DNA of 64,000 nucleotides from Ostrinia nubilalis (Eukaryota; Arthropoda; Insecta; Lepidoptera; Crambidae), in contig NC_087092.1 of assembly GCF_963855985.1 (NCBI RefSeq), positions 11,532,001-11,596,000 of the forward strand, in the 5' to 3' direction. Under the pieces are notes generated by a model. That model saw only the letters and a program-made list of their open reading frames with translations. It made no database searches and was not told the origin of the DNA. Below, in pieces: positions 11,463 through 21,800 of this stretch (positions are counted from its first letter, which is position 1; the number at the start of each line of letters is the position of its first letter). The position numbers and the translations under genes are program-made.

Positions 11463-11914
11463 TGTTTCGTACCGAAATATATTTATTAGTTTCTTAATTT
11501 TAGTTTAAGATAAAACAACACAAACTGGAAGGAATTTGCTCTTTTTCTTAATTGCATTTTTTAATCACAAACTGGCAACATTCTTTCCAATCCTATGGAG
11601 CTAGGCTCGCGATTGCGATTGCGACGCCCCCCAGTGACGCAAGAGTTTTGAGTTCGGAAGGACGCCCGTGCGCAACAGCGGTGTGTTCTTTAATTCGGCA
11701 ACCACATAAGCGTTTGTCATTTTCCAAAATCAAGTGAATCTAATGAGTGCGGGATCCAGCCCCTATGGAACTATGGTCTTTCTCATCAATATGTGCTAAT
11801 ACTTCACAAACAAACTGCATTTCGGAGATACGCCGGGCCCGGCTGAGCACGCGGCTGGCACTGTGGAAAAGAGGTTTGTTCGCCGTTTGTTTTGAAAATT
11901 TAGTATAGCTAACA
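11463..11914 (+). repeat. Right LTR, 452 bp
   Basis: Identical to the left LTR throughout, with the same TG and CA ends, and followed by the target duplication GTCCA at 11915-11919. It should supply the 3' end and polyadenylation of the element's transcript. Confidence 0.95.
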
Positions 11915-11919
11915 GTCCA

Positions 11920-12962
11920 TATTAATATCGTTTGTTAATTAAATCCATTCTGACGCTATATCATCACTCACGTCTATTGTAGTGTCTATCTAAATACATT
12001 TTATCAAAGAAAATTGCCTTATTCAGCTCGTACAGTCACATTACCTCTTCAAACATACGCCTTTACGCACAAATCTAATATTCTGATTGACTGATCGCGA
12101 CTGGCATATTCGCTTATATTTCGTATTTACTTTCAGGCATTTTCCCTTGAATAATGCCTAAAACATTTCTTTGGGATGGTTGTTACTTTGAATATACTCG
12201 AATCACTGTCAGCTGCTGCGAAATCTGCTTCGTAAAATGTTCTTTATTTTTTAATCTTCAGATTAAATTCAATTTTTGATTGAGTTAAGTTTTATTCACT
12301 TTACAGCACTGGCAAGATGGAATAGCAAAACCATAGAAAAAAAACAAAGGCTTTGCAATTTCGATAAAACTTTTTCTCATTGTTTGCTCGAGTGGCCAGT
12401 GTGTCAAATTATGAAAAAGAGGATAGAACACGTACTTACACTCTTTGGAGAATAATTCTGCATACTTACATTCCAATGTAAGCATACTTTTATTTTTGAA
12501 GCATCATGAAATATTACAGTTTCATTGGTTTGAATATGATTTGATTTTCGTGTGAACTTTGGTCGCAAGTTAATACTAAGTAAATATGATTTTCATGAAA
12601 ATCGTATAATCTATTTCACTCTAAATGCATTTATTGCAAGGTACTCTCTCCATTACAGTCCATTAGACCTGCGTTAGTGCAAATGCAACACTAGGCAGAA
12701 CTGACCTAAATAGCCTTGCAAATAATATCTATGCCAGTAGGTAGGTAAAATTTGATAAATATGCACAGATCAATTGAGTGGACGCCATGATGCACGTACT
12801 ACAATTAAGGCCACTTTATGAGAGCATCAAACTATTTTTGTACTAAAACAATAAATATGACCGTTAACTATGTCTAAAAGTTTTTTATTACTTCGACTGG
12901 GAGTTTATATTTGGAAATGTTTATGTCTGGTCTGGTATTCATATTTTTGTTTCTATATACAA
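11920..12962. other. No gene seen between retrotransposon and next element
   Basis: AT-rich sequence with no convincing exon or clear repeat. Short open frames on both strands have no recognisable motif. Confidence 0.4.
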
Positions 12963-12964
12963 TA

Positions 12965-14443
12965 GGGTGTCCCGAAATACCTTTTTTTATTTTTTCGCTA
13001 CACAAGACCCCTCAAAAGTTGCGTCATAGGATGTAGATTACCGTAAAAATAATTTAAAAAATATAAAATAATGTCTCAAGGGCTCTACCGCCATTTTTAT
13101 GTCTCAAAAAATCACTTAATCAGCCCTTCACTGTTTGTCATCTATTATATTTTTTTCACAATTATTTCATTTAATTTTGTAATAACAGTGGCAGTTGAAC
13201 CCTAAGATATGATTTGCAGGCAATGACAGACTGTTTCTAGTTAGGAATAGGTTTGGTTCGAACTAGCAGAATTCATATTTTGACTTGTTTTTCTCAAATT
13301 TTCTACTCCTTCGGCGAGGCTGTTGGTATTATTTCTGTTGAGGTTTTATTGCTGTAAGGTATCGCATCACACTTTTTTGTTATAATATTACATAATTTTA
13401 ACATATATTTAACAAATATTTAGCAATATATGGTAGTAATATACTTTTTGATTTTTTTCAGGTAAAAACTACCTAGCCAAAAATCTTTATAATATTATAT
13501 TTAAACAGAATACTAATTGACATGTTTAATAGTTTTAGCATACTATTAAATATAAATAACATTTATGTACGTTACATACACTTTCTAGCTGAAGTTTTTG
13601 TTGTCTACGAAGTTTTTTATCAATGGTGAACTTCAACGGAAGTAAAAATATATTTTTATTTATGAAACGCATACATGTTATATATCAAATTAAAGACAAT
13701 TTAATACACTTCTTTGGCTCGTGTAAAACTTTTAGTGGAGTATAAGACATTTTGTAAAAAAATGTTTTAAAAAGTAGTATCACAACAATGTAAAAAAATT
13801 CAATTTTCCTTTAATTACTAACTAAAGGTTGATTTTATCGATACAATTTATACTACAAAATATCAAGCGCACACGTAGAGCTATCATTTAAATAAAAAAA
13901 TAATGAAATCGGACAAATAGTTTTCAAGTTATGGTTGATTTTCTAAAATTGACTGCCATTTTTGTTAGCTTCCACTTAGAGATGCCAATCATTGTTTTAT
14001 AATAGCGTAATAAAATTATTAACCTGCTGCGAGAAGGGAATTGAGTATCCTCAAATTAAATCGATATCTTGGCTCACCCACGGATTAATTAGGAATACAT
14101 TAAAATCGCGCGCGTAAATGCCTAATTCTGGTTAAAAAGCCAATTCTGTTTTGAAAGTATTTATGGATTTATTACTTTTTAAACTATTTTAAACCTTGCT
14201 GTGACTCATTGTGTACCCTCAAATTTCATAAAAACGCTATTTTTGTATTATTAATAGTTTATGTTAGGAACCCCTAAAATAGCAATTTAAATTTTTTTTA
14301 AGGACAGGTAGAGGCCTCAAGATGACAGGTATCTCATTAAATTTAATGCTAATCGTAATCTGTATGTCAAAACGCAACTTTTGATACCTCTTGCGTAACC
14401 GTAGCTCAAAAAAAAATTTTTCCCATACAACGACGGGACACCC
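12965..14443. mobile_element. Non-autonomous DNA transposon, 1.48 kb, TA-flanked
   Basis: The ends are GGGTGTCCCG and CGGGACACCC, each next to TA (12963-12964 and 14444-14445), the target of Tc1/mariner-type elements. Inside the tips, both ends share a T-rich run, GCTAC, CAAGA and TCAAAAGTTGCGT when one end is reverse-complemented, so terminal similarity extends about 70 bp. The interior is AT-rich with no transposase frame. The superfamily is inferred only from the TA flank and tip sequence. Confidence 0.7.
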
Positions 14444-14669
14444 TAATATACAAGTCTCAATAGTCAATACCCTTCTGTTTTAATATTACCTACCTATAAA
14501 AAATCATAAAAGGACAATAAAATTAAAATTGTGACATTGGAAACACCTTTCTTTGTTTTCAGAATTATATTGTAGAGACCAGCTACTTTTAACTAGGTGA
14601 ACCTGGTGGACTTGGTACCTAGGAACGTTGTTTCTCCCTAGCATTACTCTTAAGTGTACTAAGTATACA
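14444..14669. other. Spacer with no recognised feature
   Basis: Ordinary AT-rich sequence between the 1.48-kb transposon and the giant inverted repeat. Confidence 0.4.
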
Positions 14670-17600
14670 TAGTAGGGAATTTAGTGCAATGATTTGTATG
14701 GAGACCCCTCCACTTTGGTATAGAAGGCTCATTTTTGCACCAGTTTTTCTTTGGGTGCTCCTGAGTAGATTTCCGTCGGTAGACATCGGGAGCCCCCCCT
14801 GTGGTAGCAGGGGGAGGGGGGGCAAGTTTCCTTCTGCCGCGCTTCACTTTAAGGCCCATATCTTCAAAACTATGGGTATTAGGGCAAGTGTGGTGTCATT
14901 TTCGGATAATTAAAGGATGGCGAATTCATTTCTAGAACAAACTTTTTGCCTTTTCATACAAAAAAATAGAAATATGGAGTAAAATTCACAAAAACCAAAA
15001 AGTATTTTTTTAAATAAACGTCGTTTACTTTTAAACCACTGGAGATAATCTAATAAAAAAATATATTCTGATAGCTACATTTATCAGGATTATAAATATG
15101 TACCATTGTATGGTACTTTTTTGAAAAAAGTAGGTGAAAAAACATTTTTCTTCAGGACACAGCGGGCGAATTTTAATGCGCGTCGGAAAAAAATATTTCT
15201 TTTATCCATGAATTCATACTATTTGGTTCATAAGCAAGTAAAGATTATTATTTTAGAATTTATTTAGAGTTCCTGGCACATCATGCTACCATGATTTGTA
15301 TTTTTTCTTCAATAAATTTTGAACTCTATGTGTAAGACATAAGGTTGAAAATAGTTTAATTACATTGTATTAATGAAAATATCATAAGAAGAAAGCACTA
15401 AATAAAGAACTTGAATTTGTCTAAACGTCTAATGATTATTATTATTATTTTAATTAACATTTTTATTTCTACATACTATTGTACCAGTGATAACGGAAAG
15501 GTAAGTGTGAGGAAAGAGAGGATTGATATTATCATAGTACGGGAGATTATTTTTAGCACAAAGGCTACGGCTGTGACCATTATAGTTGTTTTTTCAGACA
15601 GCACCAGATTCACCGCTACTTCTTTCCAGGCAAGCTTCGGCAGCTACAGGCAATTGGTCCATGTAGGCTCCATGTTGCTATCGATTCTGGTCCACCCCCA
15701 ACCAGTCGGGTAAAGGGAAGACTGAGTCGGTTGCTTGCAACTGACCCTATACGCGAACCCCTTGAACCAACTAAATTTTAAATAATCATAAGGACATAAT
15801 TACTGCCCTTGATATACTGATACAAAACTGCCTAGGTCGGTGGGCACTTACAGCACTCGTTCATAGCATGTAGTAATAAACACAGTGAACGTTTAAGGAG
15901 GTTTGCTACAGTATTTCAAGCTGAATTCTACGCTATAATTATGTGTGCATTAAAAACAGGGGCGTAAGAAACGCAATATTTACATCCTTAGCCACAGCCA
16001 GGCAGCACTCAAACAAAACCATCGCCTCAGTGAAGGTTGAGTCTAGAATTAGGTATTCTAGATGCAATCTTAAAGATGAACAAACTCTGAAGGCATGACA
16101 AAGTGTCCCTAATGTGGGATACCTGGACATACACGGATCGAATGCAATGAGAGAGCCGACAGTCTAGCGAGACAAGGGTCAGAGACGATACCTATTGGGT
16201 CAGAACTGATAGTACCTCTACCTTTATCTAAAAGCTTAGCTACCTCATGGCCATAATATGGCCATATCCAAGAATAACAGGGCTGAATGGGAAAGCTCCC
16301 AACGATATAAGCCTCTCCAAATCATTCCTAAAGGGAAATACAGGGTCATGAAAACTTTTCAAAGGTATGCCCAAGCAATTACAGGTACGCAAACTGGGCA
16401 TTATAGAACGAATCACATGTCCCAAAAAATGGGCCTAACAACAGAAGCTCTCGAGCATGTGGAATACAATGTGGAGTCCATGAAACACTTAATACTGTAA
16501 GGATGGGTCTGCTTGGGTCAGCATATCCGGCATCAGAAGACTATTAGGTGGCTTTCACTCAAACGCTTAATTCACTTTACTAATGGATAGGATTTTTTTG
16601 GATGATAGAGAATAAAAAAGGGAGAATAAAGATCCTAATGGGTCGCTGTGGACTACGCTTAGGTGTGGCCCTACATAAAATAACCCAGACAGCTTTGTAT
16701 CAGCATTGGCTACTGGCAGTAATTCAAGGGGTTCGCGTATAGGATCAGTTGCAAGCAACCGACTCAGTCTTCCCTTTATCCGACTGGTTGGGTGTGGACC
16801 AGAGTCGATAGCAACATGGAGCCTACATGGACCGATTTGCCCGTAGCTGCCGAAGCTTGCCTGGAAATGGTGAGATGTAAGTGCAAGAAGTAGTGCAGAA
16901 GCTGGTGCTGTCTGAAAAAACAACTATAATGGTCACAGCCGTAGCCTTTGTGTTAAAAATAATCTCCCGTACTATGATAATAATCAATCCTCACTTTCCT
17001 CACACTTACGGACTTACCTTTCCGTTATCACTGGTACAATAGTATGTAGAAATAAAAATGTTAATTAAAATAATAATAATAATCATTAGACGTTTAGACA
17101 AATTAAAGTTCTTTATTTAGTGCTTTCTTCTTATGATATTTTCATTAATACAATGTAATTAAACTATTTTCAACCTTATGTCTAACACATAGAGTTCAAA
17201 ATTTATTGAAGAAAAAATACAAATCATGGTAGCATGATGTGCCAGGAACTATAAATAAATTCTAAAATAATAATCTTTACTTGCTTATGAACCAAATAGT
17301 ATGAATTCATGGATAAAATAAATATTTTTTTCCGACGCGCATTAAAATTCGCCCGCTGTGTCCTGAAGAAAAATTTTTTTTCACCTACTTTTTTCAAAAA
17401 AGTACCATATAATGGTACATATTTATAATCCTGATAAATGTAGCTTTCAGGACATATTTTTTTTATTAGATTATCTCCAGTGGTTTAAAAGTAAACGACG
17501 TTTATTTAAAAAAATACTTTTTGGTTTTTGTGAATTTTACTCCATATTTCTATTTTTTTGTATGAAAAGGCAAAAAGTTTGTTCTAGAAATGAATTCGCC

Positions 17601-17837
17601 ATCCTTTAATTATCCGAAAATGACACCACACTTGCCCTAATACCCATAGTTTTGAAGATATGGGCCTTAAAGTGAAGCGCGGCAGAAGGAAACTTGCCCC
17701 CCCTCCCCCTGCTACCACAGGGGGGGCTCCCGATGTCTACCGACGGAAACCTACTCAGGAGCACCCAAAGAACAACTGGTGCAAAAATGAGCCTTCTATA
17801 CCAAAGTGGAGGGGTTCTTGCACTAAATTCCCTACTA
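14670..17837. mobile_element. Giant inverted repeat, 3.17 kb, with 1.1-kb arms
   Basis: The left arm is 14670-15766 and the right arm 16723-17837 in reverse complement, with a 956-bp spacer. The outer ends read AGTAGGGAATTTAGTGCAA on both sides; the inner ends read CGCGAACCCCTTGAA. The arms differ by scattered substitutions and small indels (for example a block of about 12 bp near 14695 is absent on the right), so this is not an assembly mirror artefact. Arms contain a G/C-run segment near 14790 and its partner near 17710, AT-rich filler, and no transposase. No clear target duplication flanks it. It could be a foldback-type transposon or an inverted duplication of one; transcription through it would give a long hairpin RNA. 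Confidence 0.85.
15890..16600 (+). pseudogene. Decayed LINE fragment: RNase H and 3' tail region
   Basis: Lying in the spacer of the giant inverted repeat, shifting frames give a recognisable Jockey-like RNase H remnant: an ATVFQAE-like start at about 15908, a HSQAALK motif near 15993 (normally DSQAAL), a GIPGHTRIECNERADSLARQG motif near 16110-16180, then a TGH...MGL motif and tail at 16385-16440. Several stops and shifts interrupt it, so it is dead. The open frame at 16258-16500 is the longest surviving piece. Family placement comes from motif memory. Confidence 0.7.
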
Positions 17838-18603
17838 ACAGTAGTATAATGAATAAATGTTTTATCTGAAATAAGTACGTACTACTTACCTTGAATTGAA
17901 TCCTTAAGGGTTTCAATACCAATTTAACTTTTAAACTCGCTCTACGTATATTTTCCCTATTTTACCTTACTTCATCAGCAGCAAAAGGGAAGGCGACTTA
18001 CCTGAAAGCAAAGAGAACAACGGTCACAAATTATTCAGACATCGCTCCAAGCGGGTCGTGTTCTCCGACAACAGTTTACGTAGCGACGGAGTTTCCGCCA
18101 AACAACCACTCGCGTTGCAAAACATACGCGAACTTGTTTTGACCGACACATAGTTACGGGTGACTGAAACTGTACAGCAAAAATAATTGTTTTACCTATT
18201 ATTTTTTAAGCCTGAATTAGGCACGGGAAGGTGATTTTGTGACGGTCAAACGTCAGCGAGACTTCAGTTTTGTACGTCCAGTCACGTCATAATAAATTTC
18301 AATATTGCCCCTCCCATGCCGCTCCCATACCTCAGGCATTGACTGAGTTAAGCACTAGAACCACAGAATAATAATAAGTACTACGTACAGAAGTTTTACT
18401 TCGCGAAGGTATTTAAAAAAATGTATGCTCAATGTCATTAACAATATGGTGTAATTTAGCCTGTCTCAAGAGTCAAGCACCATTTTGTTGACAAACGTCA
18501 GTGATCGGCACTGCGCCGAAGCTATAGGGCTGACTTCGGTAAAATGATGTGACGTGAGGTGCCAAACTGCGGAAAATGGCGGAGGAAATACATGATTTAG
18601 CAT
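17838..18603. other. Unique sequence with a possible minus-strand first exon
   Basis: On the minus strand, CTTTCAG|GTAAGT at 18002/18001 is a near-perfect splice donor at the end of a CpG-richer block (about 18002-18180). Frames in that block are short, so if real it is probably a 5' untranslated exon of a gene running leftward. No other support. Confidence 0.25.
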
Positions 18604-18832
18604 GAATTATCATGAATAATATTAACTACTTATTTACCTCTCAGTGTCTTGAGGCACAGTATTTAGTACACCATTTTCTTTATTTTCTTCCATCATACAC
18701 ATGAATACGCGTGCGTGCGAATTATCATGAATAATATTAACTACTTATTTACCTCTCAGTGTCTTGAGGCACAGTATTTAGTACACCATTTTCTTTATTT
18801 TCTTCCATCATACACATGAATACGCGTGCGTG
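18604..18832 (+). repeat. Exact tandem duplication of a 115-bp unit
   Basis: Unit 1 is 18604-18718 and unit 2 is 18719-18832; they match base for base apart from the final base. The unit begins GAATTATCATGAATAATATT and ends ACGCGTGCGTG. Near-identity indicates a very recent duplication or an assembly duplication. Confidence 0.92.
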
Positions 18833-21800
18833 AGTCAATGTTCGCTCGTATGTGAGGCCTTGTCGAATAGTATCCTGTAGGTGGGCAATCGTGCGTGTTT
18901 TGTTTTCGATTTAAACTCGCGGAGATGCACAGGCCTGCTAGAACTTGAATATTCATGCTAAAATAATTAAAGTTCTTACCTAATTTTCAAAAAGATTACT
19001 CAGGTACCTACTCTACTAACAACGAACGAAGTTACGGAACATTTTGTCCGTAACTTTATTAAGATTAATGTCAAATAGGACTTAATTTAAACAACAATAT
19101 ACCTAGCTGAATCCTATTTTGACTAGATACATCTTTACTGAATATTATATTGATGGCTCATGTCCATGCCAAGAGGAAATTTTCCACTGTTTACGGAAAA
19201 TTATCTAAAAAGTAGGATTGATGGAAAAAACTTACATGGTACAAGAGATTGCCTTACTAGATAGATATATGTTCTAGCTCCCAAACTTCATTGTTAAATT
19301 AATAAGCAATAAATAAAAGAAATTAAAATAGATTTGACTGTAATTGTTCTTAGTTAAATAGAGACTGGTTAAGTAATTAGCTGTACAATTTATTATTATT
19401 AAGGTTGATGAGTTGATATTATGAATTTTTATAGACTGCATAGTGAAACCGTATTTTTATGCAGAACAAGGCAGGTATTTGACTGCAATCGCACCGGACA
19501 TCAGTTAAGTAAGATGCAGTTTATGATGGTACATACAAGATAGGATGGTATGTATTCTGAAATGACCTTCGTAACTTTTATCAAGTTCAAGATTTTATTC
19601 AAGCCTGAAATTGAGATAAAAATAAATCTCGAATCTACCTGAGTATGTACATGAATTGAGTATTGATACTGAGCATCGTTTTATAATATGGACCTAACTA
19701 CATGCCAACATGTTCATTACACCCTGTATTATTATGTTCCGTCTTCCTCGTGAAATATGAGACACCTATACAAACAAATATTTTAAGCATGATACATCTG
19801 TATGAGTAGATTATCTGTTTAACATCACCTGTAAGATATGAGCTAATGAATTATCTAAACTCAAAAGTCGCTGTTCGCCAAAAACGTTAAACGTTTTCAA
19901 TAATAAAAACAAAAACTAAACCATGAATGAGTAAAAAAGTGATTAAAAAATCGTTTACTTTCCTGTCATAGGTAATTTTATTATCTCCCAACATAATGCA
20001 GTCATTCCGTTTAATGACTTTTAAAATAAAATTCAACCTCCATGTATGGGTTACATAATGATGCTTTGTCAGATGTTGGGTTCAACCGAAAAAGGGAGAG
20101 TTGACCTGAGAACCACTGACTGGCATAAAAATACTTGCGAAGCCTACGAATATAAAGATATTATTATTAAAGAACACGCAGCAATTGATCAAACAAACGA
20201 TTACAAGGAAAGGTAATTGACTTTTTCATTCATAGTATCGCTACGAAGGATTCTTATTTAAGACTCATCAAAAATAGAATTTCATTACACAAATCTCCCC
20301 TTGCCTTTGAATGAAACCTTGTTGAAATTTTCATTAACATTTTTCCAAGACGATATCATAACACGATAACGATCGCTCTTGAAAGCACCACAGTTCCCTA
20401 TAAATAGATGTTATCAACCACTGATCCGCCCGATAAATGCCATTGTTTCAAGTAACTAAAGCGTTCAAAATTGACGTCCAAGCGTACTTTCTATCCATTG
20501 TCTTTGTCGCTTTGCTACGGTCTAACTCTAAGCTTATCAATGATACGTACGGTCTCTGTTTCAGCTGATACCTCTGACGCATGGTTGACTAGAAGTTGCA
20601 CTTTAGAGATCACTATAACATCGGTTATGTTATAACCGCACAGGACTCCGTTGCGCGCGCGTCGGCCAGCGCGTCATCAACTGGCCAGTTTATAAAACCA
20701 ATTGGTGTTGTAAAAGTGTTAAATTGTCGTGCAATTGCGAGAAGCGAGGATGTAATTAAGCATTGCGGTGGAACGTGTATCAGTTTGTCGGTTGGGCGCG
20801 CGACTGCGCAAGCGCACCTCGCAGCGACAACGACGCTCGATCAATTTATGTAAATTGACCGGACTGGGCGTGCGATTTCATGATTTTACTTTTCAGGGTG
20901 CGTTGAGGACGCGGTGATGAGTAATATAAGTATTACGACGGTGACTTAAGTTCTTAACAGTGATTACAGTGAAATCTACTTCACAAGAGCACAACCAAAC
21001 AATTGTATTTGGCGCGTGGGAATAATATGAATTCCTTGTCGTAATAAGTACACGTCCTTGACTATATTAGGCCTACGCTGCAATGGTACTCGTACTAATC
21101 ATTACTTATATTAGCTACCTTTGTACTATTGTGTTTATTGTTGTCCCGTCACAAAACGTTAGGACAGAATCTAGAATATTACTAGCAAACAGGTTTCAAC
21201 ACATAGGTAAGAACGTTTATTGCCTACCGAGCTGTATTTCCTAAAATATATTGCAAGAGTTGCTGCTGCAACCGCTGTAGAGCACAATAATATTAATCTA
21301 GTACCCAAGGAGACAAGTCGACAATACAACCTGTCGCTTTTGTTACGCTCTAATGAATCAGATTCGTTTTTGACTTACAAGCGTAACAAAGAGGAAATGA
21401 TTAATTTTATACAAATAAGAGATATTTACATAGGTAAACAATTTACTACACAAATAAGATAGACGATTTAAACGTGATATAGAACATTTTTGTGTAATTC
21501 TAAAAATTACTCATAATCCAAAAGATCTATTGTATATTTACTTTTCCTAATCATCTCACCAAAATTCCCCACTTAAAATACCAAAATTTCTTATCAAATA
21601 AGACAAAAGGTGCGTCTTCATAGTCAGTCACTTATTAAAATGTTTACATAACGACCCACAAACTTTTTGTTCCACTACATAAACAATAACAAAAACGTAA
21701 CTCCAAATCAGTCAACTAGTTTTACAACTTGAGTAGGCTGTACGCAACGCTATGGTTAATAATTTAGGTGTTAGGTATATCACCTAAATTCAGATCGTTT

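Larger units (their letters stand above)
5367..11914 (+). mobile_element. Complete BEL/Pao LTR retrotransposon, 6548 bp
   Basis: The order is left LTR (5367-5818), primer binding site (5829-5845), one gag-pol frame (5943-11312), a weak purine tract before the right LTR (about 11450), and right LTR (11463-11914). LTR ends are TG...CA, the copies match at every base I compared across 452 bp, and both sides carry GTCCA. The domain order protease, reverse transcriptase, RNase H, integrase, and the Pao-type Gag, place it in BEL/Pao rather than Gypsy or Copia. Identical LTRs, an exact target duplication and no stop or frameshift indicate a recent insertion that may still be competent. It has no nested insertions. 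Elements of this group copy RNA to DNA in cytoplasmic particles and insert in the nucleus; no envelope-like frame is present. Confidence 0.96.

Noticed and set aside
14670..17837. Assembly chimera as explanation for the giant palindrome
   Set aside because: The arms differ by many independent substitutions and indels, which a mirrored read would not show.
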